Below are positions 1 to 11,883 of a stretch of DNA of 64,000 nucleotides, one piece after another. The translations under genes were made by a program, and so were the position numbers. Source of the DNA: JBKQVT01 sp963727245 (GTDB lineage: Bacteria; Planctomycetota; Planctomycetia; Pirellulales; Thermoguttaceae); NCBI GenBank assembly GCA_963727245.1, contig CAVSFO010000009.1, positions 1 through 64,000 on the forward strand. The letters run 5' to 3'. Position 1 is the stretch's first letter. Each line of letters starts with the position of its first letter. The notes under the pieces are model-generated. The model was not told the origin of the DNA and ran no database searches. It was given only the letters and a program-made list of their open reading frames with translations.

Positions 1-1797
1 CGTGTGAACGGCGCCGTCCTGGTTGTACCACGTCGGTGTTCCCATGGGGCGAAGGAAGGAACTGATGATGGGCGACATCCACAGGCCCCAGCGGAGCACT
101 TCCAGCATGTTCTGGCTTACGTCGACCAGGCCCTGGCGGGTGAAAAGCGACTTGATGGGGGCCGTCTCGCGGCGAAAATAGGCCGTCAAGAAGGTGCGGT
201 TGACGGCGAAGAGCCAGGCAGCCGTGGACCAGCAGATCACGCCCGCCAGCGCCTCGCAGAACAACAGCGCGGGCCGCCGCCGACGTTTCCCAACGAGAGG
301 AAACCCCATTTGCTGAGGAAGGCCCAGACGCCGAAGGGCTCCGCGGTTGCTCGGCGCTCAGATAGCGGTGGAACTTGTCGGCCACCAGGGAGACTTGGGC
401 CGCATCCAGGTAGAAGCCGGCGCCCGCCCCGATCAGTCCGCCCCACAGGGCTTCCACGAGGTAGACCCGCCATTGCAATCGGCCGCGGCGTCCCAGGGCG
501 TAAACGCCGTCCCGAAGAAGGCCGACGCCGGCAAAGGCGGCCACACCGACGGCAAAGCCGAACTCGACGCGGACGAGCATGTCCTTCGCGGAAAACGACT
601 GCAAAACCGCGTAGCCCGCGCCCAGGCCGACCACCACGCCGCGGACGTACAGCGAGGGTTTCCCATAGCTCGCCCGCAGGCGGCGCCAAAGGCCGGGCTG
701 CCGTCGAACGTCTCGATGATCGTCTTGGCCAGGGGGAACGCCGCCGCGCCCACAGCGCCGCCAGCGCCAGCGGGCGTGCTGGAGCAACCACAGACGAGTC
801 TGGGTGCTCCAAAGCAGTTCCGCCCCGTACAAGATAGTCATGAAGACGCCGCTGTAGATCATCCCGTTCTTCGCCGCCTGGACGGTGGTTTCGCCCAGCG
901 CGGCGGGGGTGAGAACTTTGCCGTGGATCGCCGCCATGATCACCCCGGTGATCAGGTAAACTCGGCCCACAGTCCGGCCTGCGAAAAGATGGTGGCGGCG
1001 ACGGCGACGATCAGGCGGGCCGGCGGCGGCCAGGAGGCGGCCGCCCCGGCCGACCCAAGATCGGCGATCCACGGCCCGGCAACCACGGTGACCGCCACCG
1101 CCGAAATAGCGCGTGTGCCTTCAATGATCGCAGCGGGGTGCGCCGCACCGCCAGCCCGATTCCATTGACCACCGCTTCATTGAAGGCGAAGACGACGAGG
1201 AGGCGGCCGAGCCCTTCGATCATCGCGCGGCCCGCCGCCGGCAGGCCCGTCGTCAGCCCACCCGCCCAGGCTTGCAACACCGAGGTCGGTTCCAGCAGGA
1301 GCAGGGCGCCGAGCAGATAAGGGGGGGCGACGATCATCGCGGCCGCCGTCGTGCTCAAGTGTCTGCCCGAGGCCAGCCGATACGTGTTGATCGCGTGGTA
1401 CAGCGTGAAGACCACCGCGGCCACGGTGCTGCTCAAGGCGAAGAGATCGGACCAGGCGGCGGGCGATTGGAGCACCAGCAGCGAACTGCCCGAGGCCGCC
1501 AGCAGGCCCGAGACGAAGACGTCCTGAGCGGCCTCTCGGGGCGTAAGGTGCTTGCCCGTCAGGCCGTATTTCGACCATTCGGCCAGGCGCGGGCGGCGAT
1601 GGCCACGAGCAATTCCTGCCAGCCGAATCGCCAAACGCCACGCTGGCCAAGGAGATAAACGCACGTTGCCAAGCCGGCAATGGAGACCATCGAAACGGCA
1701 GCGACGAAATCCCGCCGCAGGCTGCGGAGCCGCGCCCGAGCGCGGTTCCGCCCGCCAGAAAAAATCGCCGACAGTAAGGTGGCTCTTGGTCGCCATG
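1..1797 (-). CDS. Large multi-pass membrane protein, fragmented, 3' end outside window
   Basis: Read on the minus strand, the region encodes long hydrophobic stretches typical of an integral membrane protein, but they fall in different frames, so at least six frameshifts (near 1720, 1570, 1130, 950, 770, 690 and 300) interrupt it. The best start is the ATG at 1797, reading MATKSHLTVGDFFW. Recognisable blocks are AVSMVSIAGLATCVYLLG, a segment with several membrane helices around 1200-1500, VYLITGVIMAAIHGK around 930, and VSQNMLEVLRWGLWMSPII followed by FLRPMGTPTWYNQDG near the left edge, where the gene runs out of the window. I do not recognise the family. It is divergent from the glucan synthase gene, so the two may share the intervening control region. 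The breaks are either sequencing indels or true decay; their high density here makes true decay possible. Confidence 0.6.
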
Positions 1798-2336
1798 TTA
1801 TTCCCGTCCGCTGAGCGCCGCCGCCACCGACTGCTTGCTCCCGGGGTCTTTCCCGAGCAGAAGCCGAGGCAGGAAGTCCGACGCCTGATGAGCTTGCCGA
1901 GTGGCGCGAGCGAGGACGAACAGTTGCCAACCGCCGTGATCGCTTCCGTGCTTTTCAGCGTCGCCGTGTTGGGGGTTCCCGCCCGCTGGGGACGCGTGCC
2001 ATGGGGCGCGACGATCCACCTGCGGGGAGCAACCACTCTCAAGTCTAACCGATTGGCCGCCCGGCACAAAGGCAAATCGGCCGTTGCGGCGATGGGCTGC
2101 CCAAAAGCGCGTTTTTCCGTTGCCCGCGCTATGGGTTAAACGTTATCAAACCGGCCATCGCTGGGGTCAAAAAAACTGTCCGTCGTCACAAGGGCAGAAA
2201 GAGGGGGATGGCGGCCGGGGGCGCAGCCCGATGGCCGATTGCGTGGTTGTCCGTTCCGCACCGCTTTGCCTTTTTCCACGGTTTTTCCTATAATTCCAGG
2301 CGACGTTTTCGTTTCTGTTGCGGAAACCTTGGTCGG
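1798..2336. other. Intergenic region between divergent genes
   Basis: About 540 bases between the membrane protein start and the glucan synthase start. I see no convincing coding frame. The only signal I can support is the promoter at 2266-2294, reading rightwards. Confidence 0.5.
2266..2294 (+). promoter_or_regulatory. Sigma-70-like promoter for the glucan synthase gene
   Basis: TTGCCT at 2266-2271 and a perfect TATAAT at 2289-2294 are separated by 17 bases. The -35 matches the consensus TTGACA at four of six positions. The predicted transcript would begin about 40 bases before the start codon. Confidence 0.55.
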
Positions 2337-5300
2337 ATGGGTTGTGGGAGGCGTGACGCCGTGGCGGTCTGGTTCGGACTCAAGCAGATCGGTCGCTTCG
2401 CCACCCGCTTCCGGCGTCGGTTCGGCAGCCGCGTTGCGCTGGCCGAGGCCGAACCACCCTTGGCGCCGAGCTGTTTGGCCTGGAGCAACTGGGAAACCAC
2501 GGCGAGGCGCTGGCCGCGATCCACGAGACTCGATTTCAACCCCGGTCCGGAGCGGCTGCTGCACCGGTTGGCGGAAAACGAACGGGTCATCCGCGATTCC
2601 CACGACATCGTGGCCGAGGCCGTCCGCGGCGGTCATCGCGTCGCGCCGGCCGCCGAGTGGCTGTTGGATAACTATTATCTCATTGCGGAGCAGATCGATC
2701 CTGCCCGCCTCCATCTTCCCAAACTTTACAGCCGCACATTGCCCAGGCTGCGCAGCGGGCCGCTGCGGGGCTTCCCCCGCATCTACGACCTGGCCCTGGA
2801 ACTGGTCTCGCACACCGACGGGCGCGTGGATGCCGATAACCTGACCTCTTTCGTACGAGCCTACCAGCGCGTGCAACCTCTGAAGCTGGGCGAGCTGTGG
2901 GCCATCCCCATCATGCTCCGCCTGACGTTGCTGGAAAACCTGCGGCGCGTAAGCTATCGAATCGCCTGGCGGCGGCGTCAGCACGACCTGGCGGTGGAGT
3001 GGGCCCGGCGATTCATCAGCGTCGTCCAGGAGGACCCCAGGCTGTTCGTCACCGAGTTGGCCGAGTTTGTCCGCTCCGCGCCTCCCATGTCGCCGCCGTT
3101 TATCGCCGAACTGTTCGCCAGCATCGAGGGACTCCATCCGGCGTTCAACCTGGCGATCAATTGGATCGAGCAAGAGCTTTCGCAACAGGGCCAGACCATC
3201 GAAATGATCCAACAGGCGGAGAGCCAGGACGAGGCGGCCAACCAGGCCTCGATCGGCAACACGATCACCAGCCTGAGGACCCTCAACGCCATCGATTGGC
3301 AGACGTTCGTCGAGTCGCTGAGCGTCACCGAGTCCATGCTGCGCCGCGATCCGGCCGGCGTGTATCCGCGGATGGACTTCCGCAGCCGGGACCGCTACCG
3401 GCACGTCGTGGAGAAACTGGCCAAGAAAAGCGGCTCGCAGGAAGAAGCGGTGGCGGAAGCAGCGGTCAAGCTGGCCGCTGCGCGCCGCGAGCAGGGCGCT
3501 TCGGAACACCGGGAGTCGCACGTCGGCTACTTCCTGATGGATCGCGGACTCGGCGAACTCCGGCGCAGCGTCGGCTATCGGCCGACGCCTTGGGACCGTG
3601 CCGGCGGCTTGCTCGCCTGCCGGCCACTGGCCGCCTACCTCCTCGCTTTGGCCGTGGTCACGGGGTTGATGGCCGCAGCGCTCCTTCTGGACGCCGCGCC
3701 TCTGCTGGCAAGACACTGGTCTTGTTTGCAGCGGCTGCCGTTGTTGTCGTGCTGGCGGTGTCGCGATCGGCGGTGGCGCTGGTCAACTGGATGGCGACGC
3801 TCCTGGTCCCGCCGCGCAATCTGCCCCGGCTGGATTTTTCCAAGGGTGTTCCCCAGGACCATCGCACGGCCGTGGTCATTCCGACGTTGCTCCATTCCGC
3901 GGACAACGTGCGGAGTCTCCTGGAGCACGTGGAGATCTGCTACCTGGCAAACCGGGACCCGGAACTGCTCTTTGGGGTCCTGGGGGACTTCCCCGACGCC
4001 GCCGAGGAGACCCTTCCCCAGGATCACGCGCTGTTGGACGCGGCCGTCGCCGGCATCCGGCAACTGAACGCCAAGTACGCCGAGGCCGGCCGTTGGCGAT
4101 TCTTTCTCCTCTATCGCCCGCGAAAATGGAATCCGGCGGAGCGGATCTGGATGGGCCCCGAGCGCAAGCGGGGGAAGTTGGAGGATTTCAACCACCTGGT
4201 GCGCGAGGGCTGCCGCGACTCGTACACGGTCGTCGAGGGAGACCTGGCGGCGATTCGCGCGGTGAAACACGTGATTACGCTGGACGCCGATACGTGGCTG
4301 CCGCCGGAATCCGCGGCGAAGTTGGTGGGCACGATCGCCCATCCGCTCAATCGCCCCAAGATCGACCCGGCCAGCGGCTGTGCGGTGCGCGGCTACGGGG
4401 TCCTGCAACCGCGGCTGGCCGTCAGCCTGGTCGCCGCACAGCAATCCTGGTTCGCCCGCCTGTTTGCCGGAGAGGCGGGCCTGGATCCCTACACCCGCGA
4501 GGTCTCCAACGTCTACCACGATCTCTTCGGGCAGGGGCAGTACGTCGGCAAGGGCATCTACGACGTGGAGGCCTTTCACAACGCCTTGGAAGACCGCTTT
4601 CCTCCCAACCGGATTCTCAGCCACGACCTCATCGAGGGCTGTCATGTCCGCTGCGGCTTTGTCAACGACGTGGAGTTGATCGAAGACTATCCGTGCTCGT
4701 ATCTGGCCGACTCCTATCGTCGTCATCGCTGGACGCGGGGAGACTGGCAGATCGCCCGCTGGGTCTTGCCTTCGGTCCCGGACCACCAGGGGCATCGCCT
4801 GCCCAATCCGCTCGGGGCGCAGGCGCGATGGCTGATTTTCGACAATCTGCGGCGCAGCCTGGTTCCGGCGGCGCTGCTGGCGACGTTCGTTCTCGGCTGG
4901 CTGGCCCTGCCGGACGCGGCCCTCCGTTGGACGGCCACCTTGCTGGCCATCTACTTCCTGCCCAACATCCTCAGGACAACCTACGCGCTGCTGGCGAAAG
5001 CCAACCGCGTCGCCTGGTCCGATCACGTCGCGATGTCTCTGGTCAATGAATCCACGGTTCTGGGCCGTGGAGGGCTTGGAATTCGTCTTCCTGCCGTATC
5101 AAGCCTGCCTGTACCTCGACGCCATCGTGCGGGCGCTGTGGCGGCTTTTCGTCAGCGGCCGCCGGCTCCTGCAATGGCAGACGGCGTTGGTAACGAGCCA
5201 GACGGTCGGCAAGAACCTTTGGGCCACCATGGGGGCGATGTGGGTCGCGCCGGCCATGGCGGCGGCCGCGGCCATCGCCCTGGCGGCCCGCGGCGCAGCG

Positions 5301-8300
5301 TGCTGGGCCATCGCCGGCCCGATCCTCGCCCTGTGGTTCGTCTCTCCGCTGGCGGCCTGGCTCACGGGCAGGCCGTCGCGCCCCGCCTGTCGGGCCTGAC
5401 GAGCGAGCAAACGCATTTTCTCCGCCAGATGGCCCGCCGCACCTGGGCATACTTCGAGCGCTTTGCCGGGCCGGAACACCATTGGCTGCCGGCCGACAAT
5501 TTCCAGGAGGTTCCCCAGCCCAAGACAGCCCCGCGCACCTCGCCGACCAATATCGGCATGGGGCTCCTCAGCGCCCTGGCCGCCTATGACTTCGGTTACC
5601 TCTCCGCGGGCCGCCTCCTTCATCGCACCGAGCAAACATTGGCCACCCTCGACCGGATGGAACGGTACCGGGGACATTTTTATAACTGGTACGACACGCA
5701 AACCATCGAGCCGCTCTCGCCGCGGTACGTGTCCAGCGTGGACAGCGGCAACCTGGCCGCAAGTCTGACGGTCTTCAAAGAGGGCCTCCGGGAGCTGATC
5801 GCCGCGCCGATCCTGCCCCGCCGCTGGCGCGAGGGACTTGAGGATTGCGCCGCGATGCTGCTGGACGCCATGGATCGGCGGATCGCCGGCGGTGCGGAAT
5901 CGGCGCCGCGGATCGCCGCCGTCCGGGAGATCTTGGACCAGCAGGTGCGATCCATCCGCCCGGCGCCTCCCTCTCTCGCGGCTGTCTACCGGCTCCTGAC
6001 GAACTTCGCCGTCGCGCTGGCCGAGTCGGCGCCGGTGCTGGCGCCGGACGACGAGGCGACGTTCTGGCTGGAGGCGATGCGCGCGGGCTGCGACGATTTC
6101 CTCGGCGAACTGGGCCATTTGATGCCGTGGCTCGGCGCGGCGGCGCCCGACTCTCTGCCGGACGCGATACGCGGGGTTGGGGACGCCTCGGCCACGCTCC
6201 ACGATCTGCTGATCCTCGGCGAGGCGAAGGAGGCGGGGCGCGTCGAGCCCCTGCGAGACCATCTATCGACCGCCGCCGAGCGTGCGGCCAAACGCATCGA
6301 GGCGATCGAGGATCTGATCGGCCGCTGCGGGGAACTCGGCGAGATGGACCTGGACTTCCTCTACGATCCGTCGCGCGGTCTGCTGGCCCTGGGATACAGC
6401 CTCCAGACGCACCAGCGCGACACGGGTCACTACGACCTCCTGGCCTCGGAAGCGCGGCTCTGCAGCTTCCTTGCCGTGGCGCGCGGCCTGTTGCCCATCG
6501 AGCACTGGTTCCGCCTGGGCCGGCAGCTTGCCCTCGGCGGCGGCCCGGCGGTGTTAGTGTCGTGGAGCGGGTCGCTCTTCGAGTATCTCATGCCGCTGCT
6601 GGTGATGCCGAGTTTTCGCCCCACCCTGCTGGACCAATCCTGCCATGGGGCCGTGCGGCGGCAGATCTGGTATGGCCGCCTGAGGCGCGTCCCCTGGGGG
6701 ATCTCCGAATCGTGTTACAACCAGATGGATGCCCAGATGAACTACCAATACCGGGCGTTCGGGGTGCCCGGGCTGGGGCTGAAACGAGGGCTCGCCGACG
6801 ACCTGGTCATTGCGCCCTATGCCAGCGCGTTGGGTTTGATGGTGGCGCCCGCCGACGCCTGCAAGAACCTCCAGTCGTTGGCCGCCCACGGCATGGCCGG
6901 CCGGTTCGGCCTCTATGAAGCGATGGATTGCACGCCGGACCGGGTGCCAAGCCAGCGGCGTTTCGCGATCGTTCGCAGCTACATGGCACACCACGGCGGC
7001 ATGGGCCTGCTGGCTTTCGACTACGTCTTGCACGAACAGCCCATGCAACGGCGTTTCCTGGCCGACCCGGAGTTTCGCTCGGCCGCCCTGCTCTTGCAGG
7101 AACGCATTCCCGCCGCCGGCATCCGTTTGCCGGTGGAGCGGGCAGTGGCGGAGAGTTCCCAGCGCGGCAGCGCCGGCACAAGCGGCGAGGCGATCACCCG
7201 TTCCTTCACGGGGGCGGATACTCCCATCCCCGAAGTCCACTTGCTCTCCAACGGCCGATACCACGTGATGGTGACCAACGCCGGCGGCGGCTACAGCCGC
7301 TGGCAGGACCTCGCCCTGACGCGCTGGCGGGAAGATGCCACGCGCGACAACTGGGGAACCTTCTTCTATGTGAAGGACGTGAACTCGGGCGCCACCTGGT
7401 CCACCACCTGGCAGCCCTGCTGCCGGCCGCTGGATCGCTACGAAGTGACCTATTCCCAGGGCATCGCCGAGTTTCGCGCCCTCAAGGATCAGGTCGAGGT
7501 CTACACCAGGATGGCCGTCTCGCCTGAAGACGACATCGAGCTGCGGCGCATGACCGTGACCAACCTTTCCGGCAGCAGTCGGACCGTGGAAATCACCAGC
7601 TATGCGGAGGTGGTCCTCTTCGATCCTCGCTCGGAGTCCCAGCACCCGGTATACCAGGGCCTCTTCGTCAGAACGGCGCTGTTGCCGGCGACGGCCGCGA
7701 TCCTCTGTACGAGGCGGCCGCGGTCGGCCGAGGAACATTGGCCCTGCCTGTTGCACACCATGATGGTCCGCGGCCAGAGCGGCGAGCACGGGCTTTCGTT
7801 TGAAACGGACCGGGCCCGCTTCCTCGGCCGGGGGCGGACGCCCGCCGATCCCTTGGCGATGGACACCGTCGGCCCGCTGGGCGACGGCGCCGGCGACGTG
7901 CTGGACCCGATCGTCGCCGTCCGCCGCCGCATCCGGCTTAGCCCGGGGGAAAGCGTCGTGGTGGACGCCATCACCGGCGTCGGCAAGGATCGGGAGGGGG
8001 CCGTGTCGCTGTTGGACAAGTACCAGGACCATCGTCTGGCGGACCGGGTGTTTGACATGGCCTGGACCCACAGCCAGGTGCTCCTGCACGGCTTGCGGCT
8101 CGGCCAGGCCGAGGCCCAGGTCTTCGGCAGGTTGGCCAGTTCGCTGCTCTATGCCGATGCGAGGCGCCGCCCCGGCCCCAGCTTGATCGCGCGGAACCGC
8201 AAGGGGCAGCCCGGCCTGTGGAGCTACGGCATTTCCGGCGACCTGCCCATCGTGCTGTTGAGAATGAGCGACCTGTCGGCGCTGCAGTTGGCGCAAACGC

Positions 8301-11075
8301 TCATTCAGGCACACGCCTACTGGCGCCACAAGGGCCTGCGCGTGGACCTGATCATCTGGGCCGAGGCGCTGGCCGGCTACCGGCAGAGTCTCCTGGACGC
8401 CATCGTCGGCCTGGTCCACGGAAGATCGGAGGGAAAGCTGTTGGATCAGCACGGCGGCATCTTCGTGCGGAATATCGAACAGGTGCCCGAGGAAGATCAA
8501 CTCCTCATCCAGGCGGTCGCCCGCATCGTTCTCAGCGACCGATTCGGCAGCCTGACTGCGCAGCTCGACCGCAGAGTCCGCCAGGACGGCCGCGAGGAGA
8601 AGTTTCGGGCGACGTTGGAGCGGGAGGGGCCGATCCCCGGCGAGGAGGAGATTCCCCAGCGCGAGCTGGCCTGTTTCAACGGCCTGGGGGGATTCACTGC
8701 CGACGGCCGCGAGTACGTGGTGCGGCTCTACCCGGGCAAGCCGACCCCCGCGCCCTGGGTCAACGTGCTGGCCAATCCGCTCTTCGGCTCGGTGGTCAGC
8801 GAATCGGGCGGCGCTTATACCTGGCACGAGAACGCCCACGAGTTCCGCCTTACGCCCTGGTACAACGACCCGATCGGCGACACCAGCGGAGAGGCTTTCT
8901 ACATCCGCGACGAAGAGACGGGACGATTCTGGTCTCCCACCCCCGCCCCCGCCAAGGGAGCGAATCCCTACCTCTGCCGTCACGGCCTCGGCTACTCGGC
9001 GTTCGAGCATACCGAGGATCAACTCTTCTCGGAGACGCTCATCTACGTGGGCGTCGAAGTGCCGGTCAAGTTCACGGTCATCAGGCTGCGGAACGTTTCC
9101 GACCGGACGCGGCGCTTCAGCGTCACCGGCTTCTGCGAGTGGGTACTCGGCGAAAGCCGGGACCGGTCGGCCATGCACGTCGTCACGCGGGTCGATCCGC
9201 AGACCGGAGCCGTCTTCGCCTGGAACGCCTTCAATGCCGACTTTGCCCGGCATGTCACCTTCTTCCAGTGCAGCCAGCCGGATCGCAGCCTGACCGGCAG
9301 CCGCACGGAGTTTATCGGGCGCAACGGTTCACTTTCCGCCCCCGCCGCCATGCGGCGGCAGCGTCTGTCCAATCGCGTCGGCGCGGGACTGGATCCCTGT
9401 GCGGCGTTCTCCGCCTGCGTGGAAATCCCGCCCGGGCAGCAGAAGGAGGTGCTCTTTGTTTTGGGGGCGGCCGAGAACGAACAGCAGGCCCGGGCGCTAC
9501 TGCGGTCGTTCGCAGGGACGGATGGGGCACGGCAGGAGTTGGAAAGCGTGTGGCAATTCTGGAAACGCCAACTCGGCGGCTTCTCCGTCGAAACCCCCGA
9601 TCCCGCCGTCAACTTCCTGGCCAACCACTGGCTCTTGTACCAGGTGCTGACCGCGCGATTCTGGGGCCGCAGCGGCTTCTATCAGTCCGGCGGCGCCTAC
9701 GGATTCCGCGACCAGTTGCAGGACTGCCTGGCCTTCCTCTACGAGTGCCCTTGGTTGACGCGCCAGCACCTGTTGACCGCGGCCAGTCGCCAGTTCGTGG
9801 AAGGAGACGTGCAGCACTGGTGGCATCCGCCTTCCGGTCGCGGCATCCGCACGCGGATCTCGGACGATTACCTCTGGCTGCCCTACGTGGCCTGCCGCTA
9901 CATCGCGGTCACGGGCGACACCGGGGTCCTCGATGAAGAGGCGCCGTTTCTGGAGGGAAGAGCGCTCTGCGCCGGCGAAGAGTCCGATTACGACCGGCCC
10001 CAGGTCGCCGAGCGGCGGGCCTCGCTCTACGAGCACTGCCTGTGCGCCATTCGGCACGGGCTGCAGTTCGGCGTCCACCGCCTGCCGCTGATGGGGACAG
10101 GCGACTGGAACGACGGCATGAACCGCGTCGGACGCGGGGGCAAAGGGGAGAGCGTGTGGCTGGCCTTCTTCCTCCACGACGTTCCTCAAGCGTTTCGCCG
10201 CGGTTGCCGCCCAGCGCGGCGACGACGCTTCCGCGCGACTGTGCACCGACCAGGCGGACAGGCTCGCTCAGGCCGTCGAGGCCGCGGGGTGGGATGGGCG
10301 CTGGTATAACCGCGCCTTCTTCGACGACGGCACGCCGCTGGGATCCGCGGAAAACCCCGAATGCCGCATCGACTCGCTGCCGCAGAGTTGGGCCGTCCTC
10401 AGCGGCGCCGCGCCCCCCAGCGCGCCGCCTGGCTTTGCAGTCGGTTTCCCAGTGCCTGGTGGATCGGGACCTCCGGCTGATCAAGCTTCTCTGGCCGCCT
10501 TTCGATTCGGCGCCCTGGGACCCGGGATACATCCGCGGCTACGTGCCCGGAGTCCGCGAAAACGGCGGCCAGTATACCCATGCGGCCGTCTGGGTGGCGA
10601 TGGCCTGGGCCACGCTCGGGCGGCCCGCAGAGGCATGGCAACTGTTCGACCTGCTCAATCCAATCCGTCACGCGGACAGCGCGGGCGCGCGGCCGTCTAC
10701 AAGGTAGAGCCTTACGCGGTCGCCGCCGACCTGTACACGGCGCAAGGCCACGAGGGACGGGGCGGCTGGACCTGGTACACCGGCTCGGCCGCATGGATGT
10801 ACCAACTGCTGGTGGAGAATCTCCTCGGCCTGAAACTGGAGGTGGATCAACTGGCATTGACTCCCCTCTTCCATCCAGAATGGTCCGAGTACAAAATTCA
10901 CTACCGCTACCGAAACACCATCTATCACATTCACGTTGTGAGAGCGGAAACGGGAGCGGGCGGCGTCGCCCGGCTGTTCCTGGACGGCGCCGAACAAGGG
11001 GATCTGAAGATTCACCTGGTTGACGACGGGCAGGAGCACGTCGTTCGTGCCAAGGTCGGCCAGTGGGCCACGTAA
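2337..11075 (+). CDS. ndvB: Cyclic beta-1,2-glucan synthase-like protein (NdvB/ChvB type), frameshifted
   Basis: A polypeptide of about 2,900 residues, close to the ~2,800 of NdvB/ChvB proteins, which make cyclic beta-1,2-glucan from UDP-glucose at the inner membrane. The N-terminal part carries the family stretch GEWLLDNYYLI-like (AEWLLDNYYLI), YSRTLPRL, SHTDGRVD and LKLGELWAIPIMLR. A membrane segment precedes a family-84-type glycosyltransferase domain with LDADT (the DxD metal site) near 4280 and RRHRWTRGDWQ near 4725. A glycoamylase-like block (around 5400-7150, with TSPTNIGMGLLS and YMAHHGGMG) and GH94 carbohydrate-binding and catalytic modules (GTGDWNDGMNRVG near 10100) follow. Frameshifts lie near 2500, 3715, 5070, 5380, 10180, 10420 and 10690; each side remains highly conserved in its own frame, which favours sequence errors. 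The start is either ATG 2337 or GTG 2361. Whether the product is the beta-1,2 glucan or another beta-glucan cannot be told from sequence. Confidence 0.85.
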
Positions 11076-11121
11076 AAAGCCGACCAATGACTTCCATTGC
11101 CGAGTCACTTCTCGCTGCGGG

Positions 11122-11356
11122 CCTAATTCTACTGCGCAAGGTTCGCGGAAAATGGGGACTGGCTCCGTGGCGCAAACTGGTGCTGCGCCAGGAGAAACGA
11201 TGCCGCCACGGTGCCTGTCCCCTTTTTCCGCAGTGGTGGTTCGTCGAAAAAGGGGACAGGCACCGTCGCCGGAGGCCGTTTTATCACGCAGCGCGTTAAT
11301 GAGGCGACGGAGCCAGTCCCCATTTTCGACTGCCATTCCTGCGCAGTAGAGCTAAG
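11122..11356. mobile_element. MITE-like palindromic element, family A, copy 1
   Basis: The ends are inverted copies of TCTACTGCGCA (11128-11138 and 11340-11350), extended outward by CTTAGC/CCTAAT-like bases. Inside are nested inverted repeats: ATGGGGACTGGCTCCGT against its complement, and GTGCCTGTCCCCTTTTT against AAAAAGGGGACAGGCAC. A near-identical copy lies at 16428-16663. There is no coding capacity, so movement would need a transposase supplied from elsewhere. Confidence 0.8.
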
Positions 11357-11555
11357 AACGTGTTTTGAAATGGCGAGTGACAGGTCCCCTCTCCCTCCGG
11401 GAGCGACCACTGACGTGGTGCCCGAGGGTGAGGGCGGCAGCGCCGAGAAACGTCGGCCTAGCCGGGCCAAGACCGCAACTGCCCTCACCCCCAACCCCTC
11501 TCCCGACCAACCTTCGGTCGGTGCCCGGAGAGGGGAGAATTTCAAAACACGTTCT
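11355..11555. mobile_element. MITE-like element, family B
   Basis: A 17-bp perfect terminal inverted repeat, AGAACGTGTTTTGAAAT at 11355-11371 and its complement at 11539-11555, encloses about 167 bases. The interior contains hairpin-forming runs of the CTCCCTCCGGGAG type that recur at 40567 and 53871. It abuts family A copy 1 directly, so one element probably inserted at the end of the other. No clear target duplication was found. Confidence 0.7.
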
Positions 11556-11562
11556 AAGAATG

Positions 11563-11883
11563 GCAGGGTGTTGATCGGCCCACAGCGGATGCACGATGAA
11601 CTCGGCCTCGGTTCCGAAGCGGGCCGCGGGCAGGATGCCAAGTGTCATTTGGGCCGGAAGCGGCCGGAGTGGGAAAAACGCGGGCGGCTGCCCACCAGCG
11701 TGAGCAGCGAGGGACGCCCGGCGGTCGGGGATCGCCGCAGCCGCTACGGGAACTGGGAGGGGGACACGATCGTGGGCGCGAACCGCCGTGGCGGGGCGGT
11801 CACGCTGGTCGAGCGGAAGTCGGGATATTTGTTGCTGGGCAGGGTCCCCCAACATGCAGGCGGCGACCTGCCGCAGACTGATC
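11563..11883 (+). pseudogene. IS30-family transposase remnant
   Basis: The frame reads GRLPTSVSSEGRP, then RSRYGNWEGDTIVG and VTLVERKSGYLLL, the stretch around the first catalytic aspartate of IS30 transposases (usual form WEGDTIVGKGHRG). Both the DNA-binding N-terminus and the remaining DDE residues are missing; the sequence ends at the 3' end of the nitric oxide reductase gene. Coding sense is lost on both sides, so this is a dead fragment. An IS30 insertion may have initiated the rearrangements in the surrounding 7 kb. Confidence 0.8.

Noticed and set aside
6554..9253. An 899-codon open frame on the minus strand
   Set aside because: It is antisense to conserved GH94 domains of the glucan synthase; composition is Arg/Gly/Pro-rich and no motif is recognisable.
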